Position numbers and translations under genes: made by a program. This document shows positions 35,641 through 47,824 of a stretch of 64,000 bases of DNA, one piece after another. The notes beneath the pieces were generated by a model that ran no database searches, had not been told where the DNA came from, and saw nothing but the letters and a program-made list of their open reading frames with translations. Origin of the DNA: Diphasiastrum complanatum (lineage: Eukaryota; Streptophyta; Lycopodiopsida; Lycopodiales; Lycopodiaceae); the NCBI GenBank assembly GCA_029204225.1, contig CM055095.1, forward strand, positions 42,930,223 to 42,994,222. Reading direction: 5' to 3'. Each line of letters starts with the position of its first letter. Within the stretch, counting starts at the first letter, position 1.

Positions 35641-38400
35641 CAAAGCTTTATCATCTTCATGTGGATCTGTCACTAGAACATGCTCCGCTCAGGACAATAA
35701 ATTCAAAGCAACCCAAATTGTCAACTTCTGATATGATCCGATACAGGGAGGAAAAGTTAAAGCATGTAGATTTATGGTCATAAAAAACATTGTATCCTAT
35801 TGATCCATATCACTCATTGCTACATCCAGATTTTCATTCGGTGAGTTAATTAATAATCTATACGTGTCATGGCAAACATGGCCTTTTGGGTTACTGTGAG
35901 AATTTGATGCTCTATGGGAATGCACATTCAATGCAAAAAATACATTATTTGGAAGAGGAATCAAGGAAAATATCAAAGGAGTGCAAAGAAAAATCTACAA
36001 AGTTGAAAACTTGTCTAGAAGAAAATGAGATGTTCAAGAAAGAGATCCAAAGGTTGAAATATTCTTTGCATCATTTTACAACTAGTAATGATGAGATAAA
36101 AATTGCATTTCAATCCATGCGTATCTCATATTTGTCTCTTGTTAAAGATATGGATGTGCTCAACAAAAAGGTCAGAAGCAACAAGAGGAAAAGACTGGTA
36201 ACCAAGGATATATGTGATCTATCATCTAGAGGAGGTTACAGAAAAAGACGAATCTGCGCATTCAAGTAAGTTATAGCTTATTTGGTAAGGAACTTTTTGA
36301 TTCGATCATAATCACTAGTTATGTTATTTATTAATTTCAACTTTCTATTGATTTTTTTACTATGCTGCTGTGAATACTATGAGTGTCCTAATTTCTACTG
36401 ATATTTTCATGAACATTATATTTGCAATGCAGATTAGCATTGGTTGTTGAAGACCATTTGGCTGATGAGATTTCCATTGGAAACTCACTGGGTTCTATCT
36501 TGACTTCTAAATCTATGAAATCAACGTTAAAAAATGTTACTGATAGCATTATGAATGTTGGCGAAATATTAGACACTACATTGGTTCAGGGGGCATTTGA
36601 TTTTTCTAGCATCAGTAGAGAAGCATATGCAACAATGTTTAAGATGATACAGGATGCATTTGCACAGGTAAGTATTAAAAAGTTTCCAATCCCACGACCA
36701 TTTCATCTTTTTGAAAAAAGACATCTTAAACCAAGGTATGCAGACAATAGTTGGTAATCCATCTCATATCAATGAAGTGTTTTCCGCGAAAGGAGAATGT
36801 TTAGCATATAGCAATTCCAACAATCTATTTATTGATATTAATCAGCTACTAACATTCATCATAAATTTGTATGATATTACAAATGAGAATGTCAATAACA
36901 AGTTGATAGTTGTTCTCAAGTTAGATGAGTCTGAAATTATAAAAGGACAAAAAATGGAGAGAGTCAGTCTTACAATCATGAATGGAACACTTCCAAATTC
37001 AGAAGACTCAGAAAGCCTCAACTTCAATGTTCAATCATAAAATGATATATGGTGGTTGGCAACATTTCAGGTATAGTAGTTCTTTCGCATAACTCATAGG
37101 GTTAATCATTTTAATATGGATTTCAATTGGGAAATCTTCTCTATGCTGATATTATGCGGCTAAAGCATGTTTTCGTTTTCTGTTATAGGTGATGAAAGAA
37201 GACCATGACATTCTCTCATGGATATTTCATAGAACGTCATATCCTGCAACCATACAAAATCACATGGAGTGAGTTCCACTCAATATTCCTAGAATTGGCA
37301 CTTTCAAGATATAATGGCATTTAGCAGGAGATCTAAAGACATTAAAATGTATGTTCAATGTATCCCATGGTGCTAACTCTAAACACCCTTGTTTGTATTG
37401 CATGAAGACAACAAAAGACATGACAAGGAGTGTAGAAATATCAAGAGACCGAGAAGATCCTAATTGGAAACCCATACTACCGATTCCTCTTCAAATATTA
37501 ATATTTGTACATTGCATGCAGAGGTGCATATAATAGACAAAATAATATATCTTCACATCTTGTTTGCATGGAATTCCGAGCCAAAGGCAACTGTGAAGGA
37601 AGCTATTTCTAGATTAGAGGATGTGTTGTCTAAAGTAGGCTTACATAAAGGCCACGTTAAAATAAAAAAAGACGACAAGCTATCAGGTATAACAAGAAAT
37701 ATTCCATGCAACTCGAGCATTGGATTATCCAAAGCTCATAGATTTTTATCAAATTATCCTGGAAAACAATCCAAGATTCAATACTCAGTTTGGAAAGAGA
37801 TAATAGCTGCAACTCAAGATTTCGAAGAAGAAGGTCCTACTCGTGTACACAAAGTAAAAGTTTGGAGAAAATTAGACAACATGGTGGAATACTTGAGAAA
37901 AGATAAATTTTCAAATACTGATGTACAAATAATATAGAAAACACCTAGTGAATTTGTGGATGCAATTTGAAGTGCATGGGGTTTAGATCATATAACTCAT
38001 TATATGGTAAGATTTTGATGTTGCACTAGTGTAGACAAACATGTGCAATTAGTTTAGATACTTTTGGTAATAATTTGTATTTTGTTTTTATGACATGCAG
38101 CACATATTACGACATCATTCGACATTCTTTGCAAGAAATTGTGAAAGTCTTAGCATATAGTCATCGCAAGGAATGGAAAAATCTCATTAGAAAGCAAGAG
38201 CGGCATTTCATAAAAGTACAGAACATGGTGGGACTAGCATAAAGAACAGTTATTATTGCAACTTTTCCAATGGTTCCATAGAAGAATCCAAATTCGTCAT
38301 AATACAAAATCGACGGATTATAAAAAAAATTCAAAAAGCATGCAAATTTATACAAGCCAATAGGCAATAGACACACAAAGAGATTTTGTATATTATATGA
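35640..38400 (+). pseudogene. element gene 'c', copy 1: possible DDE transposase
   Basis: Multi-exon, with strong splice sites. Exon ~35,640-35,834 (GTGAGT donor). Exon ~35,886-36,268: coiled-coil (EEESRKISKECKEKSTKLKT) and basic NKRKRL/RKRR, GTAAGT donor. Exon 36,432-36,668, GTAAGT donor. Exon 36,745-37,071: LIVVLKLDESEIIKGQKMER. Exon 37,189 on: KEDHDILSWIFHRTSYP, WHLAGDLKTLKCMFNVSHGA, CLYCMK, then SKAHRFLSNYPGK and a Glu-rich part. The order (Asp block, EDH block, GxLKTLK, CxxC, Arg-rich block) recalls the core of RAG1/Transib-type DDE transposases, a weak resemblance I could not test. Copy-specific stops (37,038; 37,271; 37,311) make it a pseudogene. Confidence 0.5.
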
Positions 38401-38579
38401 AAATTTTACAAAGTTCGGTTATCCAATATCTACTCTGCTTTGACACCTTCTCTAATAAAAGTTGCAATTTAGAATCATACAACAATTTCCTTCTCTCATA
38501 GGAATCCAAAAGATCTTAGTTTTCATGCTTACTCAGATCAACATAGACTGCATACAATGCAAAATGAGATTATCTGAGC

Positions 38580-39971
38580 ATGGAATTCACTAGACCATAT
38601 CCTAAAATCTTAAGTGCAACATTTTTCTTAACAAAGATTATTTTATGCGCCCTATTAAATTTATGTCCTCCAAGAAAATGAGAAAGTGCCTTGATTGCCA
38701 TAATCATTGTATCGCCATCTTGATGAAACTTTGAATGAACACTTATCTCAATATTCTTGAAGAACTTCAGATAATCCCTAGTGCATGATCTCTTGAAAAT
38801 TCTCCAGCAAAGGATTTTTGCCCACCATCAAGCAAAATCATCAAGAAAAATTGTTTCCTGAAATGAAAAAATACAAAGTAAACTCCAGTATAAAATCTAA
38901 CATTACGGATCTATTAGTACAAGATAAGATACAAAACTTACGCATTCAGCTTTGTCTTCCTCGATTACTGCCTCTCCATCAATATTATGTCCACCTTTCG
39001 ATGTCAATAAGGTTGGTGAATAAACAGTTGGTTTTTAAAAACCAAGCTGACTTTGAAATCTGAAGAACTCCTCGTCAGAAGGAAGATCATTTTCTTTTTG
39101 ACACATTTCCTCCACATCCAGCAATTTTTTCCTGAATAAAACTCATCCTTATTTACATCATCAACACTAGGGAGAAGATCATCAGCATCATAATCAATTA
39201 TATCTGAAAATTGATGAAGCTCTTTGCCCAAAATGCAAAGACTCTTGGCCTCTGTGACATCAAAAAGATCGGATATATCCGATAGTGTCAAAAAAGAACT
39301 ATTATCTATATTATAAGTAGGCAATGTGATAAGAAATTGATTAGAAAAAATAAGGGTATTAGTAATTCTAGGGCCTATAAACGATGCCCTATTTTGTGCA
39401 CGATAAAAAACTGTACAATCATCTAAACTAACGCTCATATCAATAAATAAAAAACTTAATATTTACAGTCTTCGACTTTTCAGATTTTGTACCGCTGGAA
39501 GAAACAGCTTCAGAAGTAAAAAGGCTAGCCTCCGAATCATCAAAAATATTTAACAAAAGAAAAAAAAAATGTAGACTGAAACTCTACAGATCTACATTTT
39601 TTATTGTGAATTGGACAATCATCTACAGACTTGAAATCATTATGTAACTTGGTGAACATTCTATCAAGCTTACCTTTATAGCTATGCTTGTCGAGTGTCA
39701 CCAGGTCCTGATAATGAATCATGTTCTTATTACGAGATCTGAACAAGGGAGTATTGAGCAGAGACTTAAATCTGAGATAAATCTCTGAAAAAGCTTCCAC
39801 ACCAGGACCCTCAGTAATAGAAGGAAGAACAAAAAGAAAAGGAGAACAAAGAGATTTGAAATACACTAATACCAAATTCATGAAAAAAAGATAGCAAACT
39901 AGAATCGAAATTAGACATTTCAACAAAAAAAATATGGAAAGAAAGATTTTGAATATTGGACTCAGGCGCAA
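38580..39971 (-). pseudogene. unknown element gene 'a', copy 2
   Basis: Reverse-complement duplicate of 28,905-30,065. It has a longer N-terminus than copy 1, with a hydrophobic segment (FLSIFFLLKCLISILVCYLF, near the ATG at 39,971), then FSEIYLRFKSLLNTPLF and the shared MIHYQDLVTLDKHSYKGKLD. The ATG of the next piece (MSVSLDDC, 39,438) and the acidic part are open to ~39,170 before a frame change. The intron is conserved. Converges tail-to-tail with gene c copy 1. Confidence 0.6.
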
Positions 39972-39974
39972 AAT

Positions 39975-40345
39975 GCAAGTTCAAACAAAACTACAATGCC
40001 CTATGTGCTCGAAAGGGATATCAGAAAACCGAGTATCAGATCCGAGTGCGCTCGAGGTCGGCGTGAAGTGAGGTGAGGTGAGTCACGGCAACACGGTCCC
40101 GACGCAAGCTTGAGATTGACAAGAAGTGAGTTGAGTCTCATGCTCTAAATCGGCATGAGGCGAGGGTCTAGAAAAAAAATATATTTAAGGACCGTAGTCC
40201 AAGCATAATTCACTTCATCTACAAATTCAGAAGCATACATGTTGCCAGAGCTCTCGCTATGACAAAGTCACAGATTTCTATAGTATATTGCATACGTTCT
40301 CGCTCACACATTTCTTGACGGTAAGATTATTGTCATTTTCTAACT
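39975..40345. other. no gene seen
   Basis: Higher G+C than its surroundings around 40,020-40,150; no coding signal. Confidence 0.35.
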
Positions 40346-40350
40346 TTGTT

Positions 40351-40850
40351 CTATGCTTAGCATGGGTACTAAATTGTTGCATTACTAAATATTCAGGTTT
40401 TAGCTAGTGTTCATCTTCTTAAAACTTGGGTGACATATGCTCAACATAGGTGGCTACACGAGTCCTCTCCTCTAACCTATGTTGAGCATAGGTTGTGTTT
40501 GGGTCCTAAGTAACAATCTATGCTCAACATAGGAAGCCGGTGGGATATTTCTATTCTTACCACGTTTTGACCTATGCCAAGCATAGTTGTATCTCTAGTC
40601 CTCTTCTAACCTATGCTCAGCATAGGTCGTCACTCGCGTGCTTGAGTCCCACCGATGATCAACATAGGATGTCTTCGCATGCTGCTTGCTAACCTATGCT
40701 TAGCATAGGTTAGAAGAGAACTAGAGATGCAACCTATGCTCAACATAGGTCGATAGGTGATAAGAATAGACACATCATGCTGACATCTTATGTTGAGCAT
40801 AGGTTGTTACTCAGGACCTCAACACAACCCATGCTCAACATAGGTCATTA
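40351..40850. repeat. dispersed palindrome cluster, CCTATGCTSAGCATAGG
   Basis: About eleven copies of the self-complementary word ACCTATGCTSAGCATAGGT, with one or two changes, at about 40,351, 40,435, 40,476, 40,517, 40,570, 40,609, 40,657, 40,692, 40,731, 40,786 and 40,829. Spacing is irregular (35-50 bp), unlike the strict array at 45.5 kb. It lies directly upstream of the methyltransferase-like gene. Confidence 0.85.
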
Positions 40851-41099
40851 CTCATATTTTTCTCATTTTACAAGGCTTAGTCTAAGAAAAGTGAAACTTT
40901 TGAGATGTTTTAGTAAGAAAATGTGTTGAATTTTTAGTTATGATTTTTAGAGATTTTCCACAAAAACTGCTTGTCTATTTAAAGTTTTTGGTATTTTCAT
41001 TAAAGTAGTGTTTGAAATTTTCCTAAAGAATCTTTTTCTCTATAGATTCTCAATTGTCTTTGATAAACTTCGAAATGTTGAGGATTTTTTTTTAAATTT

Positions 41100-43480
41100 C
41101 GCGTAAACCTCAAGCTATTCCACTGAAAGATAAGAAAAAATTCATGTACTACTTCACCAGAGGGGTCAACAACACAAAGCTGTTTGAGCGTTTTATTCAT
41201 TTAGCTGAGAAGCTTGGCATGGGAGACTCACAGTTCAAAATTCAAGGAAGATTGCTTGCTGATCAACCAGATGAGGATGAGGAAGAAGGTTTTGTGAACG
41301 TGCTTTTGAAGGAGACGGATAAGTCTCGTTCCATTTTTTATTCTGAGCGAGACTATGATAAAGATTTGATGTTGCCAGGATGAGGCCATCAAAGCCTATT
41401 TTGATAAAGCTCTAGTTACTTTGGTGTGTAATTATATGTATGTTTACATTTGTTCCATACTTAGCAGTGGTTACTAAATATAAAATTCTATGAACTTTTA
41501 ATTGAAAAGCTTTTTTTGTAAATTGAGTTGTCATGTGTTGTGAGCATAGCCAGTACAAATGCCTTTACTCATTATATTTTAAACTTATTTTTTGTTTCTG
41601 TCCAGAGCATGAAGCAATGCTTAAAAATGGTTCTAGCTGCTATTGTTGAGAGGAAAGATCCGGTCTACTCATTACGGAGTTTGAAAGGTGTATCTATTGG
41701 ACCTCGCAAGCCAGCTTCTGAAAACGTTGAGGACAAATGAGAAACTTTTCAAATAAAAGGCCAACTTGCTCAGGGTGCTTTAAAGTCAAAGAAAAAAGTT
41801 GTCAATACTCAAACTCTGAAGCCAATTCCTACAGAAATGGAAATATCAGAGTGGAAGAACATGCAAGGGATTAGTTCTTCAGAGCTAATAATAAGTGTTC
41901 TTTCTAGAGTTGCTGATGGTCAACTTTCTTTGGCATAAATGGGAAAAAAATTTGAATAGTCATAATCTAAATATTTATTTTCATGTTACTTTTTGTAATA
42001 AAGTGATTTTCATGATTTTGTTGGATTTTTAACAATTATACTTTTTAAATGCAGGCGAATTATTTATGAAAGTTCAAGGAGCCCTTGTGACAGGGTTAAA
42101 TTGTCAAGATTTCGAAGAGTGCCAGAGGCTTTATCCTCTGAGCAGCCGAAATAAATCTTTGAGTCCATTTCTGATTTTGTTTAGAGACATGGTATTTATT
42201 TCACCCACACTTAGCATAGGTGCTTATTAATTGTTTCTTTTTTATATTTTATGTCTCCTATGCTAAGCATAGTTTTTTCTTTATTTAATTATTTATTTTT
42301 GATACTGTAAGTCTCCTATTCTATTTTATATTTTATGTCTCCCATGCTAAGCATAGCTTTTCTTTTTTAAGTCTCCCAAAGATAAGCAAAACAAAGTCCT
42401 TCTAGAGCAATTCAAGAGACATATTCTGAAGGCAAGAGCAAAAAAAATGGACAGCTGGGTCTCTAATGGATCCTCCTCCTCAATGGTCTCACCCCGTGCT
42501 AATTGCTTTTACTCAGTTGAGGAGGGCGATTGCAGAGAAATTTCAATTTTTTTTTAAAAAAGGCCTTATACACTCTGCATTGCCGATATACCATATGGAT
42601 TTCGGATGAAAGAATCGTTAAATGATGATTCCCCCTTCAAAATCACTGAAATCTATAGTTTCATGCAGGGTTTTCTTGAAGTCACAACTTCTCCAATTTG
42701 GAGAGTTGTTATTTTTCATTCTTCTTGGCAGACAGCTTCAGTAACTTTTTGTAATGTAGAAATAGGAAATATTGTGTGGTGAGTTTTTAAGTTCTTGAAT
42801 TATTAATTCGTATTTTAATTCATAATTATATTTTAAATTTTTTATTTTAAACTTGTAATGTTCCATGTCAGGACTTGGAAGGAGCACGACTTTGCAATGA
42901 AATAGAATACATAACCATCGGTTATTATTCTTTGGATGTCAAACGTTCAATGCTTCATTACAATACTTCCGGACTAACAAGTTTTGAAAACTTGTTCCAA
43001 TATCCAACCGTGACCAAGAAACTAAAGAATGCAATGACGTGTTCCATGGATTGTCCCTACCAAAAGTCACAACAATTAATTAATCATTTAATTGACATTT
43101 TTTCTTACCCGGCTGATTCGGTTTTGGTTTTATTTAGCGGTAGCGGTACTACAAGCGCATGTGCTGTTCAGAAAGGCAGACATGTTGTTGTAGTAGATTT
43201 AGATTCTGATTTAGTGTTTTTGTAAAAACGAGAATGAAATCTCTTTCAGTTTTGCCAAATGAACAATGAGGTGGGAAACAGTTTAGATAGCAAAGATTCA
43301 GTAATTCCCTTGTCCAAGGAACCTCAGCCTCCTGCTAGCGGAAAAGTAAGTGATATAGGATAATTTGCTGATGTCTTGGTTCAAGATTATAATGTGGTTA
43401 CGGTAGTCGAGGAAACTGTAGAAGTGGTGCCACTTGAAACTACAGTGGCTACTCAAGAAAAAAAAAAAATGTAAATGACC
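41100..43480 (+). pseudogene. beta-class N6-adenine/N4-cytosine DNA methyltransferase-like gene
   Basis: Multi-exon. Exons by splice signals: ~41,100-41,427 (FTRGVNNTKLFERFIHLAEK); 41,606-~41,940; 42,055-42,191; 42,382-42,778; 42,872 on. Exon 4 has motif IV as IADIPYGF (canonical D/N/S-P-P-Y; the first Pro is Ile) near 42,585. Exon 5 has the region before motif I (KSQQLINHLIDIFSYP) and motif I, VLVLFSGSGTTSACAVQKG, then VVVVDLD (~43,130-43,210). Order IV then I is that of beta-class amino-methyltransferases (PF01555), which methylate adenine N6 or cytosine N4 and are bacterial or phage in typical distribution. Stops at ~41,738, ~41,937 and ~42,556 and a frame change near 42,900 show decay. 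After motif I the frame closes at 43,225, then an acidic tail follows. A bacterial contaminant is unlikely because GT-AG introns split it. Confidence 0.65.
42200..42365. repeat. palindrome copies inside a methyltransferase intron
   Basis: Three copies of (C)CTATGCTAAGCATAG or a half-site at about 42,211, 42,255 and 42,340, in the intron between exons 3 and 4, along a ~30-bp local duplication (TATTTTATGTCTCC). Confidence 0.7.
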
Positions 43481-43539
43481 TCGATGATTTTTGGAAATAA
43501 AAAATTTCTTTTGTTTCAAAAAATAATAGCATTTATATT

Positions 43540-45500
43540 TTTTGATGTATTGTCTTTGGAAATCTTTTTGATTGATTTAATGTTCTTAAATTTGTTTTTT
43601 AATGATTTAAAATTAAGAATTTGAAATAGTTAAAAAATTTAATATTGATAATCATTACCAAAACTAAAATTGTAACGATTTGTCAAGTTTATCATATTTT
43701 AATTCTGATTGTGTTTTCATATTATTTATTGTAAAAGAAATATTGTTAGAAATTTAAACAAATGAAAAGATTTTTTTCAGGGTGATTTAAATATTTTCAC
43801 AAATCATTTAATCTCAATGATTGTAAAGTAATTTGATTTGAGTTTATTTAATGTTTAAATATTCAATAAACTGACATAGGTATAAGTAAAGATTCTAAAA
43901 AATTTCAAACTTTAAAAAATACTGATTAATATTTTTATTATAATTTACAAAATATTTTTTTCGATACAACAATTGTAATTTAAAAAACTTTTAAAATTCC
44001 ACAAAAAAAATCTATAACTTTTGTTTTAAATAAGCAAAAAATATTTTGTAGTTATTTTAGTGGTTGTGTCTCTAATGATTTTATTTTGAATAGTATTATT
44101 ATTTCACATAAGCTATTTTTAAGTTATATATGAAAATCTATTGACCAAATTTTGGAGCTTGAATTATGTTCTTGCAAAATACAACATTTTTTTAACATTA
44201 CAATATATTTATTTGAAGCATTTTAAATCTGGATACTTTTTAAAAAAAATTAAAAAATTTGAAAAAAATGGATTTCCATGTTATTTCTCTTTTTTTTGGT
44301 CATCCTGTTCAATGCACATACATTAATGGTAAATTGATTTTCTCATTTCAACCATCAAACATATTCATTTTCAATATTTTTGGGTCTCTTCGGGCAGTGA
44401 TGAGTTGGAAGGGCAGGCCTCAACAACCAATAGCATTTTCACATGCTATCCGACGAAATAGTAATATATTTAAAAAGTTTTTATTTTATTTATATTTGGG
44501 AAATTATACGTTACATAGAACCTTGATATCAAAGTTTCAATTGGTCCACATGGCTACAAAAATAAAATAAAAAATAAAAAAGCATTTGTTTCAAGGGCCC
44601 TCATCGGGCTCTAAGTTTCTCTAATGATCCACCTTCAACCCTAGACCCTAGCACATGCAAAGCGTCAATAGATGAAAAGGATTCTAACATGTCGCACAGA
44701 GATTCGTTCCCATGAGAGAGATATCATAGTTCAGATTCAAGCACATGCTTATGATTCAATATCTAACACTACGATCATATTAACCCTAATCCACCACAAG
44801 TTTAAGCTTACTTTTCTCTCATAAAATATATAATAATATTCAATGCCAACAATTAGCAAAACGTAGGATTTTTTGAATCAAACGGCAGGCCTATCTCTTG
44901 AGCACAAAGTGCTCTCCAATTGATTTACATCTCCAGCTTTGGAAACTCTCATATATTTTTTATGAAAAAATCGGATCCTTTGTATGACAGTCATGTTCAT
45001 GCGATAATCTTGATCAATATTATGATCCCATGTGAGTAAATGCAATGAACACGAAAACTTTTGAAACAGAACATGTCTGAGGACTCATTTTTTTTAAGCC
45101 CTTACATTTTTTTAGTAATTCATGTAAATTTTGAACCTTAAATTTAAAAATTAATGAATTATTTGTAAGATGCTGCATTTTGCAAATAATTTAAATTTAG
45201 ACTAAGTGACACAAAATATTTTAAAAATTCTATATTCAAATCGCCAGAAAAATACAAATATTAATTGTGTTCAATTTGTTATTATGACTAATAATTGTTA
45301 AATTAGGTGAATCTAAAATTTTAAAAAGCTTATTTTTTTTAATTTTATTTTCAAAGTGCAATTTGAAAGATTTTGATATAAATTTAAAAGCTTACATGCA
45401 ATTTAATGTTAATATTTTAACATTTAAAAATATTCTAAAATTCTAAAATTCTAAAATTTTAAAAATTATTAGAAAATTTAAAAAGTCAAAAATTTGAAAA
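43540..45500. other. very A/T-rich spacer, no gene
   Basis: Nearly 2 kb dominated by A and T, with frequent TTTAAAATTTAAA-type words. Open frames here (for example 44,259-44,570) show no protein-like pattern. Confidence 0.5.
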
Positions 45501-45542
45501 ATCGTAAAATAAAAAAAATAAAATAGATAAGCATAGTCGAGG

Positions 45543-45872
45543 ACCTATGCTCAGCATAGGTCGAGAGAGGACCTATGCTCAGCATAAGTCGAGAGTGGAC
45601 CTATGCTGGTCGAGCATAGGTCCAGTGGGCACTTATGCTCAGCATAGGTCGACGGAGGACTTATGTTGAGGATGGGTCGAGGGAGGATTTATGCTGAGCA
45701 TAGGTCGAGTGAGCACTTATGCTCAACATAGGTCGAGAGAGGACCTATGTTAAGCTTAGGTCGAGGAAGAACTTATGATGAGCATAGGCTGGGAGAGAAG
45801 TTATGTTGAGCATAGGTCTAGTGACCACTTATGCTGAGCATAAGTCTAGTGAGCACTTACGTTGAGCAACTA
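45543..45872. repeat. 28-bp-period palindromic array, 12 units
   Basis: Units begin ACCTATGCTCAGCATAGGTC or ACTTATG... at 45,543, 45,571, 45,599, 45,631, 45,659, 45,687, 45,715, 45,743, 45,771, 45,799, 45,827 and 45,855. The spacing is 28 bp except one 32-bp step. Each unit is a ~19-bp palindrome plus a ~9-bp purine-rich linker (GAGAGAGG-like). One isolated copy follows near 46,112. The same palindrome is scattered at 40.35-40.85 kb and in a methyltransferase intron. The arrangement resembles arrayed binding sites for a dimeric protein (iteron-like). Confidence 0.9.
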
Positions 45873-46289
45873 AGGCAATCGTCGACAATAGAAATGAAAG
45901 CCCATTTTGGCCTAATCTATAGATCCTCCTTCCAAGAATGAAAGTTTAAAGGACAATAATTCTATTTACATTCTTTAATTGTGTCCCCAAGGGGCCTATT
46001 CAATGGCAAGTCTTAAAACAAAGATCTGACGCCTTTTTTTTTTTGGGGTAGGGGCATAGAAAAATCTTTTTTTTTTAATCAAAAAGATTCTTTGCAAAGA
46101 AAGAAGATGCACCTATGCTAAGCATACGTGAAAACCTTTTGCTTCTCTTTCTCTCTAGAGGGCGCGTGTGCTGAGGGAAGCCTCATTCATAAGGAAAATT
46201 GAAGCGGCTTCTCTTCACTTTTGAAGCAATCAACAATAGAACAAAGCTTTCGAGTGCCTACGAACATAAAAAATGAAAACCCATTCAAA
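45873..46289. other. no gene seen
   Basis: Spacer with one isolated palindrome copy (CCTATGCTAAGCATACG, ~46,112). Confidence 0.4.
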
Positions 46290-47126
46290 AGAATGCGAGA
46301 CACATCAAACATCTACTTTAGATTCACATCATTGATGGAATTTGGATCACATTCTCTTACGTTCTGATCCAACGCTACTGATTTTTCACAAGGTTGTTGC
46401 AACTATGTTTTTCCCTAACCAACAGCTTGTCCAAAACCATAACAAAACATATTGATGTGTAACGGGCTTTCTCCAGAAAATATGACATTCTGGCACTGTT
46501 AATCCCATTCGTTCTGGAATGTCAACAGTAAAAGAGTAGGGAAAAAAATTTTGTTGGGCGCTTAATCCAAACACCAAGCCAACGTGGAGACAAAAGCTTT
46601 GGTAACAAACATGCCAAACGAAAGTATGTAGCTGAATCACATAGATTTACTCTACAAATTCTGAGAATGCTCCCTCTTAGATTTTATCGATCTTAATCTA
46701 CGCTTTTGACGGCACCTTCTGATCTAATCACTTTGATAGAACCTCCCCCTGTGGTTTTGATCATTATGCTATCAACAATGGGCAGCCCAAAGTATCCCAC
46801 CCCACGATCAAATTCGGTTGTTTTAATGTTGTCTGGATGGAGTATGGTTGGGGTTGATATTGGTGGCTTGCTCGCAATGTGATCGTTATTAGCCACTTGT
46901 GATTTTCCTTCATAAAAAGAGGACGCTTAATATGCCATTATGCGCTTCGGATCATGCTTAGTAGTGAGGCTGAAGGGCTCCCTTCGCTACTGAAACTCAC
47001 AGGCGTGTTGAGGAAAGCCTGAGAATCATCGACAGCATGGCAAGTTCCAGAGCTGGCAAACCCACTGCAGGTGCAGCAGGAGTCCTCATGGTCGGATGAC
47101 TTCCTGAACCCACATCGCAAGATAGA

Positions 47127-47334
47127 TCAGACTGATCTAAGAAATCAGAGAAATCAGCGGCCAACTACAGGTCGCAGCAATCAAACTATCAGAAATCAAA
47201 GGAATCAGCCAGCCACACATCGTAGCAATCAAACTCGCAGAGATCAGAGCACTCAAGCAGCCAGAGATGCAAGCAATCAAACTCTCAGAAATCATAGCTA
47301 TCAGCCAGCTCCAATAGCAGCAATCAAACTCTAA
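47127..47334 (+). repeat. 48-bp tandem repeats coding a 16-residue unit
   Basis: AGCAATCAAACT recurs at 47,176, 47,224, 47,272 and 47,319 (period 48, 48, 47). In the frame of an 87-residue open frame (47,071-47,334) each unit reads like SNQTIRNQRNQPATHR, with a diverged copy before it. The period is a multiple of three and changes between copies are mostly substitutions, so the repeat may have evolved as coding sequence. It lies inside the 940-bp insertion. Confidence 0.7.
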
Positions 47335-47752
47335 TAAATCAGAGCAATTGGCGAGATACCCATCGACCTCCTGCTACTCGTGATTTTACAACCAGCAACG
47401 GTGGAGCAACGGTGGATCAGATGCTGGTCTACAAAAGAATATAAAATGAAGTAACCCAAGCACAAGATTGAGACAACATAGCTTTAATAAGATCTGGCTT
47501 CCTGGAAACAAAATTAGACTAGCAAAACAAAAACCGAAAAAACCTAGTAGTATCCGGTAGTAATAACAAAGAAAGGCAAGAGTAAGATGATAACTCTCCG
47601 CTTACGGCATCCTGTTACCATTCCACTTTCTCTGTCTAGGACGAGAACGAGAACGATAGCCTTTTATCATGAGAGAATGGAAAGGACGGGCAGAGCAGAA
47701 CAGATAAAAATATTGAACGGCAATGAAGGGAGGGAGAGTGGCTAATAACGCC

Positions 47753-47824
47753 ACATTCAGGGCCGTGAGGGGCCCTGAGGGGCGAGCCTCAATTTCATTG
47801 AGGGCCCCTCACGGCCCTGAATGT
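47753..47824. repeat. perfect 24-bp hairpin, GC-rich
   Basis: Left arm ACATTCAGGGCCGTGAGGGG plus CCCT (47,753-47,776) is exactly complementary to the right arm at 47,801-47,824, with a 24-base loop. Very G+C-rich in an A/T-rich region. Confidence 0.95.

Noticed and set aside
41100-43480. Bacterial contamination or a bacterial restriction-modification gene
   Set aside because: Split by several GT-AG introns, A/T-rich like its surroundings, and bordered by plant repeats; no restriction enzyme gene beside it.
43540-45500. Matrix-attachment or origin-like region
   Set aside because: The region is merely A/T-rich; no specific repeated or structured motif supports a function.
45543-45872. CRISPR-like array
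   Set aside because: Regular period, but the 'spacers' are about 9 bp, purine-rich and alike, the setting is eukaryotic, and no cas genes are present. A palindromic tandem repeat is the better description.
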